A program made the translations under genes and the position numbers. From contig OZ038466.1 in NCBI GenBank assembly GCA_964036295.1, positions 10,194,001 through 10,258,000 of the forward strand: DNA of 64,000 nucleotides, given 5' to 3'. Source of the DNA: Plumapathes pennacea. Taxonomy: Eukaryota; Cnidaria; Anthozoa; Antipatharia; Myriopathidae. Position 1 is the stretch's first letter, and each line of letters begins with the position of its first letter. This document shows, piece after piece, positions 9,829-32,300 of this stretch. The notes under the pieces are model-generated. The model had not been told where the DNA came from. It made no database searches and worked only from the letters and a program-made list of their open reading frames with translations.

Positions 9829-12351
9829 TGCAGGAACAAATCTATCGACCCCCAAAGAAACCAAAACACTTTTTTGACAATAATTTTATCCCAAACATAC
9901 TACGTACGTCATATAATCTGAAATTTCCCGAAATAATCACAATGTGACGAGTATCACAGGAAACAAAAATTTTATTTGTAATGTTTTGTTTTCTGGCGAT
10001 GCCATATTGATGGGTTTTTTTTTTATAATAGAGTAACCGCTACAGCAATCCCACAGGCGACCCAAGCTTTGAGGAAATCATACGTGTATAGACGATCGTG
10101 AATGATCAAAGGGTAACCTCCCTTGCACTGCGAGCCCCTGAAATCGGAGGCCCCAAAGTACTGTATCGGACAAGCGCAGTAATCATCAATGAAAAGCATA
10201 TGATTCCGAACAGTAAGAAATCGAAGCACACATCGAAACTCCGCTTTCAAGATTTCGCTTTAAGTCCTTCAAGACCACATCAGTCAGAATTTAAATCAGA
10301 CAGTTTCTCAAATTGGCTGATTTTCCTAAACGTCGCTGTTTCGCCACGCGCGAAACATTTGTTGCGAATACAAAATTTGTGTCCGCAATGAGTGCGACAA
10401 CGTTGCAGCACGTTTTGCCACGCAGGAAACATCGAAGGACACAATGTTGCCGCCATAATGTGTATTCGTTTTGCCCGGTCATAAGTGATAGTTCATAATA
10501 GATAAATGATATATAATGATGTAAGAATTTACTCAGGTTCTTGAGCATCAGCGAACTACGCATGAAGAAAGGAAGAGATGGGAAGACGTTTTCTGGAGTT
10601 ATTTTGATTGTTATCATTGTATTCCTGAATTGCGAGTAGATCTGTTGCACTTCAGAACCATTATCACAGAGGTTTTGGTAAATTCTCGGTTGTTTGACAA
10701 GCGTAAGTCAAAGTTGAAAGACCCGTGACCACCGACAGCCCTGATCGCGATCGAGCGACTTCAGCTTGTCGAAACATTTCTATCGTTTGATTATATTTGC
10801 TTTGCTTCGCATAGTTTTCGCCAGCAATGAAAAATGCTGTAGAGAACTGAGAGAAGAAGAATGCAAAAAGTATAGAAACCTAGAAAATTGACCATTTTAA
10901 ACTACCAACTTCTCGGTAAAGTGTTAAAAAATATTAATAGTGCGACCACTCAAATCAAGGCTGTCGGTTGCATTTAACAGCTGTGCTCGCGTTAAAGAGG
11001 GAATGAGCTACCAATACACAGGGTTCGTGTTTAGTTCCAAACCACCGACATGCGTTTCCTGGAAACTGTGATGTGCGACATTTTGCTGTTATCAAACAAT
11101 CCTATTTCTACGAAATTTGTAGCGTGGTGTCTGACTCGATTTACAAAAGTTACTTCAGATAGCCTGTACTTTATTATTGCGTTAGGTGAATTATTTATCT
11201 GAGAAATATATAACGCGTTTCCATGTAATATAGTCTCATCTAAACGCGAAGGAATTTGGGAGCACACGAGAGTAGCGTAGGGAAACCACGGGGCCGCGGA
11301 ATGGTTTCTCTAGGTACTCGAATGTTCTTCCATCTTTCCAAGTGTTTAGATGGGGCTATATTACATGGGAACACCTTATATATTTCTTTTATTAAAAAAA
11401 AGTCAATAACATGCATCACGTATTACGTCAGCGTGTATACTCTCATCTAAAATGGTTATTTATTCAATTAGGACGCGCGTAGTATCATAGTCATTATATA
11501 AATATAACAAGACAGGGACGTGGCCAGTGCGCTTGTGACGTCATTAGTACAATGAATAGAGACAAGCGTGGTACCGGGAGAGGAACTTTTGTCGTGCGTT
11601 TATATGCAAAAGATATTATAGTCGAGTCAGTTTTTGCACATGACGGATCCAAGAGCTCCCTTTATTTTTCTTGTCCTCTTTTCTTCTAATTTCGGTCAAA
11701 CAGATATTCACGAAAAAGTGTATTATAATAATTAAGAGAAAACAATTATCGAAGACCCCGTAGGAATATTCTTCGTTTGCAACAACCCAGTTTTCATAGC
11801 TCCCGACTCATGCCGGGTATGATGTTTCATACGGAATAATATTTCAATGAGTGATTTGCTTTTGCCTTGAGTGATCGTTTTTGCCGGGAGCATTTTGAAC
11901 TTGCTTTCCGATGCACGTGACAGTACTTGTGTGACGCTTGCTATACAACCGGCAACCTTGTTGAGTGAATTTTTAAGCTGACATGTTTTGTGGAGGAACT
12001 GTGTTGTCATTTTGTAATGGGATTGACTGGGGAATACCCGACATCTTAAGTAGCTGTAAGACAGCGTAATAGCCTTATCTCATCTTCCCAGCGTGTGCAT
12101 CATGTTCAAGTAGCTGTAATTGAAAGCTTTTAGACTTATCTCTATAGCACATTAAAACATGACACTTCCCATGATGAAATTACTTCGTATGAAAAAGCCA
12201 TCTCAGACGTTACGCATCCTACATGTACAAGTCTTATCACTAATATGTTCAAGACTGCTATGCATTAAGCTTTAACGCAAAATTCTGGGTCGATACGAAA
12301 TTAATCTCTATCGGAAGCTGCAGACGTTTGAATACCGTGACAGCAAAGGCA

Positions 12352-12756
12352 TCACGGGCTTGTGGAGCGAACATTACGGCTCGGATAGTCGGATATCAAC
12401 CTTGAGCCTTTGAAGACTTCGAGGTATTCAGTGGCAAATATTCTCGATGTAATCGCCTGCCGGTCTTTCCTGCTTTTGTTAAAGCGGCGTGAGTGAAAGC
12501 TAAGTAGCTGATGATTTGGGATTCCCCGTTCTATGATATTATGCTCGTGACATTTCATTGACAGATCTTGTATCTTAATCTCGCGTGACATTTGCCTCAA
12601 ACCTATTAGTAATTCAGTATCCTCAGACAATAAACAAAGAACCTTTACTGCACGCAAAACGAAGTTAAACGCCGACTGTTCGTATACGCCGCGCATTACA
12701 CAAAGCCGCAGAGTTTCCGACAAAGGGAGACGCTCTGCCCGCAGGGAAAAGTTCAA
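12352..12756 (-). CDS. Hypothetical ORF, 134 aa
   Basis: The ORF is open, with a Met start. No family was recognised. Its C-terminal part contains SRRFNKSRKDRQAI and resembles the LSRILNKSRKSRRLIQ part of the ORF at 13245-13781, suggesting two diverged copies of one sequence. It may be an exon or remnant of an unrelated gene or repeat on the opposite strand. Confidence 0.25.
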   Translation of the reverse strand: MNFSLRAERLPLSETLRLCVMRGVYEQSAFNFVLRAVKVLCLLSEDTELLIGLRQMSREIKIQDLSMKCHEHNIIERGIPNHQLLSFHSRRFNKSRKDRQAITSRIFATEYLEVFKGSRLISDYPSRNVRSTSP

Positions 12757-13244
12757 GTTCTATCAAGTTTCGACACGTCTTCTACTACTTATTCGATGTT
12801 CTTTCACACAAATATTGCTCAGAACATAGATACATTGGTTGAAGCGGTATCTATAATCGAGCATTTGCAAAACACAACCCTTCGTACTTTACGGGGGTCC
12901 CGCTGGTAACACATCAAGCATTTGTGTACGGCTATTTTCAAGTCTTCCGACGCTTAAAAACAATGCAAGCCAAAATCGCTCTTAAAGTATGGCTTCCGTG
13001 CATCCAGAAAGCCAACCGATGATCGTTTTGTTTGGATCAACAACTGAAGGACCGGAATTTTTTTCTGTATCCCTTGACAGAGAAAACCCATTGTACTTGG
13101 TTCTGTGATTTTGATCTCTGAATACGTCTGATCTTGCAATGCCTGTGTTTTAACACATTTTAAAATACAAACGTATCTTAGCACCTCGGTTACTTTAGGC
13201 AATCTTCTTTTTGAGCATCAAGCTTTCTCGCAGCGATGGTTTAT

Positions 13245-13781
13245 TCATCCTAATTTTCTCTTTCCATTTCCATTACACAACGCATTAGCATTGTGAAGTA
13301 CGTAAGCTCGGGTATAATCATGAACTTTTGACGACTTTGGGACATTCTTTGAAATGTATTCTTGTATTAGTCGCCTGCTTTTTCTACTCTTGTTCAAAAT
13401 GCGTGAAAGGTAATTCAATGGTACGTGGCTTGGCTCACGACTTCGTCTTGGAGGACTTCGGTTTTCTTTCACATAAACATTTGTGGGAATACAATAAAAC
13501 TGAGCGAAGCGAGATCTACCAACGGTCACTTTTTCCTCAGCCATTTCCCAATTTTCAAATAATAACGTCATCTGTTCCACTGATTGTTTGACCGTCATGG
13601 CACCGAGCCAAAATGTCGCAACAACAACATAAATGCACAGCAGAGTGAAATTTTGATCCCAAACAAAAGTCAGATTTTCTGACGCTTTACTTGTATCAGC
13701 AAGAATAATACAAAGTAAAAGAATACAAATTACCTTCAAGTTCACCCTCATACTAAACAGTTCCATATAATCCGCTATCAA
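13245..13781 (-). CDS. Hypothetical ORF, 178 aa, with two hydrophobic segments
   Basis: This is the longest minus-strand ORF outside the LINE. A hydrophobic stretch near residues 15-30 (VICILLLCIILA) could be a signal or anchor, and a second near 46-62 (LLCIYVVVATFWLGA) could be a membrane span. A basic C-terminal half contains NKSRKSRRLIQ, shared with the ORF at 12352-12756. I recognise no family. It could be a gene exon, a remnant or chance. Confidence 0.3.
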   Translation of the reverse strand: MIADYMELFSMRVNLKVICILLLCIILADTSKASENLTFVWDQNFTLLCIYVVVATFWLGAMTVKQSVEQMTLLFENWEMAEEKVTVGRSRFAQFYCIPTNVYVKENRSPPRRSREPSHVPLNYLSRILNKSRKSRRLIQEYISKNVPKSSKVHDYTRAYVLHNANALCNGNGKRKLG

Positions 13782-15891
13782 GCGCTTGTCAAGAATCGCC
13801 GTCTTTACACAGGTTCTCGTCTTTGTATCTCGAGCGCCTTCGTTCAGCTTGTTCCTTCAAGTTCTCAAGGTTCTGGATATCAGATTCTTCGTACATTTCT
13901 GTACAGTTGTGCATAGTTATGCAGTTCATTGATAAGTTCATTGCATTTGCTTTCATGGCTTTCAATATGGCTTTTGAGGCTGAACGGACCGACCCAAGCC
14001 AAAACCGCTCAATGAAATTTAGTATGGGTCTACCGCAGCCGGCGTATGCGTTTGTAAGTAAGATGAGCGGTCCATAAAATAATCCACAGAGCCAACTAAG
14101 GCAAGCAACTTGCTGTCTTCAAAATGGCGAAACTGCTCGCCCGCCAAGTCACTTGATCACAACGTCATCACAAATCACATGATAATATGAACCAATCACC
14201 GCATGCAGATTTGTAACCCAGAAAAATAAAAAAAAAGAAAATCGTTCCATTTTAAAGCTTGTGTCGTCACAAGCAATAACTGTTTAACATTAGTCACTGG
14301 TACAGTTGGTGGTCGGTGTACGACTGAGAGATGTTTCGACGTAAAATCAGTCAACTGCGCCAGAGGATCATTACTCGGGTATACCAGTGTGGACAGAAGA
14401 TTTGATTGTTTTTTTGTTTTTGTTTTTGTTTTTTTTTCTTTAAAAGTAGATGTCGAAAACAGGTTGCCTCTACTTTAAAAGCATTAAAACAACCGAAAGC
14501 TGGTCAGGGAACCGGTTCATTCAAAAATAATCATACAAAAGTCGTAGGTAAGAGCACAGCACATGATAGGGATATCACACAAAACGAAAATTGTCTGTTT
14601 GATCCAAACCGCACCGTTGAAAGACGGACGTATTCATTTGGTTATCATATATTTCCTTATGCTAGAGCGACGGAACTTTTGAAGTGGAAATTTGGAGGAG
14701 TTGCATTTTAATGAATAGTTATACATGGATCAAATTTACGCGTAATAAATGTCATGTACAAGCTAATTAATAATTTCAACTACTCACGAATATAGTAACT
14801 GCTTGCATCTTTATCATCTGGATAAAGGTCCGGAGGCCGTATTACTCGCATTATTGTGCCTGAAAAGAACTATTCACCCCCAATTTGATCAATAAACTGA
14901 TCTAAAACGCACTGGCACACCACATATAGTGGTTAACCCTGGGGTTCACTCCCGAGTGATGTCAACTTTGAATTACTTCTTCACTCTCTCACCAGAGATG
15001 TATGACACATTATGGAGAATTTGCCACTTGATAATTTGCTCAGATGAAAGCTGATTGCACTATCGATTATCCCTATATCACTCACACATTTCCTTCTTGA
15101 ACATTTTTTTATGTGAAGAGCTCAGGAGTTAGTTCATGGTTTAAGGGTTCGTTCCTTTGAGACTTTGTCAGAATATAAATGCCGAAGTGGTCTCATAAGA
15201 GTTGTTTATTCTGGTATTCACCAAGGCACTGTAAACAATTCCCGATTCCCGATCAGCCGTAAAACAAAAGTTCTTGAACAGCCCCGCCATTCCAATCCCG
15301 GTGGAATAGACGCAAAGAAACTATTTATATCATCCGTGTAGGTTGATGGTGCAATGAGCAAGGTTGACGTAACGTTTTGTTTTTAACATGAGTGGTGATA
15401 TTCCAATTCCGAACAACTGATAAGCTCCGATATTCTTCCCTCAAAATTTAATTGCATAGTAATTTCAGGGTGCTATTCTTTAGTTGAAACAATCATCAAA
15501 TCAGTCATTAAAGTTGAAAGTCGATTGTACGGTCTGTAACTTTTCATTGCCATTTCTTTTTGGACAAGATCAGTTCTAATCCTCTATCTCACTAATGATA
15601 ACAGCAATCACTGCCTTGGATGATGGTTCACTGACAGGTATATCTTTGTCCGGACTAGGTAGTGAAAATCTGTCTTGGAAAGGGCCAAGGTTTGAGGGCA
15701 TCAGTTGGTACTAGAGTTGAGGACATCAGCGGGAATAAAAGTACATGTGACGCAAGATAAATTAAGTCTGTTTTGTTTTCATATTTTCACTGAAACCCAT
15801 TTTTCTTTTTTTCTTTTTCTTTTTTTTTTTTTCATTTGTTTTCATTTGTTTTGTTTTTTTTGTTTTTTTTGCTATTCCATTTCATTTAAAG

Positions 15892-26597
<10,706 letters not shown>

Positions 26598-29276
26598 ACT
26601 ATGCCACCATATTTCTAGTAAAGTTAACTTTACTAGGAATACTTCTAATCAGCGATAGTACTTGGTCTACAGTACAAATGAACCCTTGGGATTAGAATTA
26701 GGTTTAGGGTTGGGGTCAGGACATTTTGTGCTACTACACAAATTCGTAACCGGCCAAAATGCCCACTTGCCCAGATGCCTGCCCTGGGAATTCTAACCCA
26801 GGCTAAAATGCACCCTATGCTCTAAAATGTCCTTTCATATCTCTCCCCCATTGATTTCTCAGCTGTAATGCAACTGAATTCATATCAACAAAGACGTGTT
26901 AATTGTGTCTGAACGGAATAAGTTTTGAGTTTTTTCTGGAATAGCACAATTCAGAAAATGTATTTAGAGGCATCAAGACACCTGGGCCCGGTGGACTGGG
27001 CGTTTTTGGTTGTTGTTAAAATAACAACGGAAATTCAGTTATTCCTATTATCTTTTAGACGCGTCACATTTAATATGACCCAAATGGAATTTAAAAGATA
27101 CCCAATAAGACAAAAGCGGAAGAATTGCTAACACCATGTGCAAAGCAAATCCTGGGAATACGCGCTGCACAAAACCAGAAATGCATTCAACCTTTGAGTT
27201 TCGTGACAGTTTATATGACGGAAATAACGTTTATTGTATAATTTACTTATGACAGAGGGACAGACATTCCCTGTTGTACAATATCTGCCTTCTCAACAGC
27301 ACCTTTTTAAACGAACTTTCTGTTAAAATTTCTGTGTTTGTATGAGAATCCTAGTTTGGTCAGAGCTACATTTGACCGTATAAAAATCACCTTAAACGTC
27401 TGGCATTCAGACCACTTTGGAATATCCAGCAGGGCATTCTGGCCAAGGGCGAAGTTTCTGGGAGGAAGAAATAAAAACAAAAACAAAATAATATGCGACT
27501 CCATGTGTGTTCAGCTTTTTAACGATGTTATGATGTTGACAAACCCTAATAAAAGAAACGAGCTTAAAATTTCGGCTATCCGATAGAAATCGTAAATGAA
27601 ACTTGGAAAGGCAATATGACTTGAATGAAGGCCAATGTCACGAGTATAAAACTATTTAGACCGAACACCAATTATTTGTGTTTGGCTTGGCCGTTTTAAC
27701 GATACTTTGATCGTACGGCTGTGAAAACTAGACTGGGGTTGCCAGTCAGTTCGTTGGGTAGGGTCGAGACCAGAAGAAACTAAGGCCTGTTTCAAACGTC
27801 GAACTTCACATGCGTCGAATACAGTGCAAATAAGCAAAAGCTATTGTTTCAGCTAATTTACATTCGACGCATGTGGAGTTTGACGTTTAAAACAGGCCTT
27901 AAATGAAAAGTAGGGACAAGAGCGAGACTCCCAAATAAGACTTTCAGTTTCTCACAAGAGAAATATCATACAGTATAGAGAACTTAAACTATAAATTACA
28001 ATTACAACACTCAAACATTTGCTTCTTGAAGGTTGAGGGAATTGCATTTTGAGTTTAGGGGTGAAAGGGTCAGCCAGCAAGAAAAGAGTAATGCGTGACT
28101 TATCTTTTCACGCACAGTCGCACTTATTTCTAATCAGAGGCCACCATTAATCCATCCTGCGCTTCAAACCTTTGTTGCTGTTTTTTACTGAATGCGTTTC
28201 TTCTATCGAGTATTCGCGCTCTGTAATAAATTCAGAATTGAAAGCGAAGAGTGTAACACGAGACTTGTTTACAGTGTTGTTGCGGTTTTCTTCACAGCTT
28301 GTTCAGTCCATTTGTGACTAACAAACTCAAGACTATGTCGGTGTATTTTTCATTTCTAGTATACCGTCATTGTTACAGTCGGGAAAAAAAAAATTGGATA
28401 GTAGTGGGGACACGGCGGGTCCCGCGTGAGGAATTTTTTGTCGCGCAGGGAGTATATGTGGCAATAATAGCCGAGTCAGTTTTTGAACATGGCGGATCCA
28501 AATTTCCCTTGCTCTCTTTTCTTCCACTTTCGTTTAAAAACTGAAAAAATATTTGTTGAGAGAAAAAAATTGAATGGCTCTGTGGGAATTGAACTTAGAC
28601 TAATTTGCATATGAATTTGTAAACACTCACAGGGAATGGATTTGTTTTCGCTTCTTTTAATCGAGGTGCAATATTTATTAGGCTTAGTATCCCCCAAGCC
28701 GTATTTAAGATCGCCACAGAAGCTTTGGTTGCAACTGATTCAACGGCTTCTGAGCTATTTGTGATATAGCTTCGTAGCGGTTACCTGAATGTGTAAACGT
28801 GACATGCGTAAGGCATACCTCATTATTGCTCACGCATTGTTTTACGGCTTTTCATTGCTTTCGTGGCCAACAAGCTCTCGTTTTCTGACTTCACGTTATG
28901 TTTTCGGCCTATTATCTTCCAAGAGGTATTTCGCGTCGCCATACAAAATTTAGTCGACACCAATTTAGCGGCGAGAGAGTTTCTTTGCGACACTGTTCTG
29001 TAGCGGTATCTATCAAAATATATTCAAAACCGATCAAAGCGTAATATGAATTTGTCTTGCGGGCCGGGAATGGATTTTTTTCGTTTCTTTCGTGACAGAA
29101 TTCGATAATATGTTGGCACAAGACTTTATCAGACAGCTGCGGTAATGAGACAATACGGCCGAAACAAAGCGTCATCTTTAGCTCGTACGCATGTTCCACG
29201 AGCAAAAATGAGAAAAGTTTACAAGCGGAAGTTTACCATAATTCTGCGTAGCAAGTCGACTGGATGAAGCAGCGTA
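26598..29276 (+). other. Intergenic region D to E
   Basis: The first part is the D 3' flank, homologous to 1662-2840 and 39297-40480. From about 28160 to 28520 it resembles 59815-59990 and 11555-11700. A poly-A/G run lies at 26215-26238. No convincing exon was found; the minus ORF at 28912-29205 looks like part of a repeat also present near 60180-60250. Confidence 0.45.
27781..27901. mobile_element. Short palindromic MITE-like element
   Basis: The left arm TAAGGCCTGTTTCAAACGTC and right arm GACGTTTAAAACAGGCCTTA form roughly 40-bp inverted ends around a 40-bp loop. It is non-coding. Confidence 0.7.
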
Positions 29277-29352
29277 ATGAATTCATTTTGTAAGCATTGG
29301 ATCTGTGTCTGTGTGGCGTGTTTCTTGTTTAGTGGACATCTGCAGTTGGCAG
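29277..29352 (+). CDS. Gene E signal-peptide exon
   Basis: MNSFCKHWIC starts the exon, with a hydrophobic core VCVACFLFSG and a split Gly/Glu codon at the donor (GGCAG|GTAACC). The ATG context GCGTAATGAATTC is the same in all seven signal exons of the window. Confidence 0.88.
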
Positions 29353-32300
29353 GTAACCTCTACATTTCATCTTTTTGTTTTGTTTCCTTGTCGCCATATC
29401 ACACAGTACAAACTTAACATATGATGCATCCCTTTTTATGAGGCGCTTTGAAGACTGTTAAGCTAATGTTAGCCGACGAACACAAAAACGATTATACTAT
29501 CACTTGAGCTATACAGGTACTACTTCAACCAGCACGTAAAGTTCCGTGTCTGCAGACAGGCCATAGTTCTTTTTCTCTAAAATCAAACTTGTTTTGAGCA
29601 AACGCTTTTTGCCTGTGTTCTTCCAACACGACGCACACTGGCATTCTCTTTGCGTAATAAGATTACAAGAATTACGATCGGATAATTAGGCATTAAACAG
29701 ATAAACAAAACTTACTTTAGCTAGGAATATGCATTTTACTTATAGCAACATAACAGTTGGCATTAGTCAACAGGATTGAACTAGAGTTTGGGTCGGTGCG
29801 CGACTGAGAGTAGTCTCAACTAGATAAAACGATTCAACTCTGCCACAGAATTACTAATCGGGTACAGTGGTGGACAGAAGATTTGGGCGTTGTAAAAAAA
29901 ACTTTGACGTGGACAAGAGGTTGCCTCTACTTTAAGAACATTAAAACAAATTCAAGAGCTGGTCAGAGTAATGGTTCAGTCCGTAACAATCATATAACAA
30001 CACAAGACTTGATAAAGATATCACACAAAACGAAAGTTGTCTGTTTGATCAAAACCGCCACGTAGAAAGACGGAAGTATTTAATTGGTTGTCATATCTTT
30101 CCGCGTGCTAGAACGACGGAGCTTTTGATGTGTTAATTTGGAGGAGGTGCACTTAGATAGATAGCAATCAATACCTGATCCAATTTACGTGCAATATTTG
30201 TCTTATACAAAGAAACCAAAACTCCTAACTAGTCGCAAATAGTAACTACTTGCTCTTTTATAATCTAGATAAAGGTTCGGATTCATCATTACTACATTAT
30301 TTCTAAACCATTTGACCACCAATTTGATCACTGCATGTAAAACGCATTGGCACGCACAGTGAATAACCCCTTAACTACTGAGTAATGTCAACTTCAATAC
30401 AGTCTTACACCAGATGAAAGCTGATTGCACTACCAATCCTCACTATATCACTCATACATTTCCCTCTTGAATATATAGTTGGGAAAACTTGTATTATTTG
30501 ACAGCTCATGGAGTGAGCTTTGAGTTTTTTCTGGAATAGGAATACTCAAGTGGTCTCACAAGAGTTGTTTATTTTGGCCAGTTCATTCCTGAATGTTTTG
30601 AATGCGTCATTCCCCCTTCCTGATCAGCCATCAAACGAAATAAGCCACTTTCACAATCATGCACACTTGGAAATATATCTTTTTACTCCCCATGTAAACG
30701 TGTCCGCCAAGCAAATCTCTCTGCTAAGCTTGGTTTTGTGCCTATACAATGGCATTTTAAAGAATTCTCAGAATAAGAAAATTCTCAGAACTCAGAATAA
30801 GTTATACACTCTGCCCGCCAGAAAATCTGCGCTTAGCGAACTGCGGATGATTTTGAAAGTGGTTTAGTCCTATTCCTAGTCCGGTCAATCTCGTTTCCAG
30901 GGCTTTTTCCCTTCCAAACTTCGCTGGGGTAACTATGGTGAGACGCTGCTTTGATTTACTACTGAGTTCTATTTTATTCACAGGAAGCTTCACCTGGACG
31001 GAACTTCCATCGAATCCCACCAAAGCGATTACAGCATCTACCGCCTCCTTAACATGGAGCTATGAAAAGGAGGAATACGAGACCTTGACTTTTATTGAGT
31101 TTAGGAGGGTAAAAGATGGCAGCAGCACAGATATTGGATACATAGGCTCAAATGGTGCGATCACCGTGCTTCTTGGAAACATGAACCTAACAGCAAGAAA
31201 TAATTCCGCAGTACTCAACATACACGGAACCAAGAGAGAAGACCAAGCAACGTACTGCTGCAAAATGAAGACATCAAAAGGAAAAGAAGAGAAGTGCAGC
31301 TACTTAACAGTTCTTGGTAAGATCAACGCACTTAAACTTGATGGTCTCTAAAAACAAAACTTATTATAGCAATAGAGCCGTTTTCGGATGACTGTCGAAA
31401 ACCAAAACCAAAGTAATCACACAGGCCAATCACAGATACTGAGAGAAAACAGTTCAGCCAATTGGAAGCCAAAGTAATTTGCGTTTGGTCTTGCGTTTGG
31501 TTTTACTTTCCAATCAGCAGTGCAAGTACACGCTATCGCTTGCGTGAGAAGTGTTTGGTTTTGGTTTTGGTTTTGGTTTTGTTCCTGATTGGCTGAGCAT
31601 GCTGACAAACTCGTGTGGACCAATCCGAAAGCGAAGCAAACGCAAAACCAAAGCAATCACACAATTACTTTCGACAGTCATCCGAAAACCGCTCTATACT
31701 ATGCCCCCTTCCTGAATCTGTCATACACCATTGGTTTCTTAAATCGTTTGTTTTTTCGTTCATTACAGTGCGACCAAAACTGAATGTCTTCCCCATGGAT
31801 CAGACAGTCAATGAGACAGAAAGTCTAGATCTCTTCTGCAATGCTACTGGGATTCCCGCTCCGAACATCAGCTGGACCAAAGTGGGGATTAACAAGCAGC
31901 TCAGTCAGAAACAATATTTGGTCATTGATCCAGTACGCAAGGAGGATTCTGGGATTTATATGTGCAAAGCGTCCAGCGAAGCAGGCAACGTCACAGCCAA
32001 AGTTTTTGTGAATGTTCAATGTAAGAGAAATGTATATACAACAGGAACAAGTTTTCCTAATATACCACTCAAACTAGCCGGCTTTAGTGGTCTGATTCCT
32101 CCTCTCGTTCATCCGTTCCTCATTCTGTTTATCCGTATCAGTTCATTGCTTCTTAACACGAAATAAACATATTACGCGGCGACTTGTTGTCCATTAAGGA
32201 GATTGGTATACACTTCTATTTAAAAGTAATGTTGCTTCTGTTTTAAACAAGCAGATAAACCAAGGAACACCAATTTGCTTAGCAGTGCTGTTATGGACAC

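Larger units (their letters stand above)
1..10543 (+). repeat. Segmental duplication, copy 1
   Basis: It aligns colinearly with about 35961-50921. Differences explained so far: Helitron (36159-37906), tandem duplication (39709-43999), fragment insertion (45531-46200) and LINE (46885-48165) in copy 2, and the 8822-9725 block in copy 1. Homology breaks at 10543 here, 45 bp before the V exon seen in copy 2. Confidence 0.85.
10544..14290. other. Unique block between C remnant and D homology
   Basis: This block replaces the exons expected after gene C's signal exon. It has patchy similarity to sequence upstream of E: 11555-11700 resembles 28400-28520 and 12918-12985 resembles 60268-60330. Two minus-strand ORFs lie within. 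No Ig exon and no signal exon were found. From about 14290 it aligns with 29790 onward in gene E's first intron. Confidence 0.5.
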
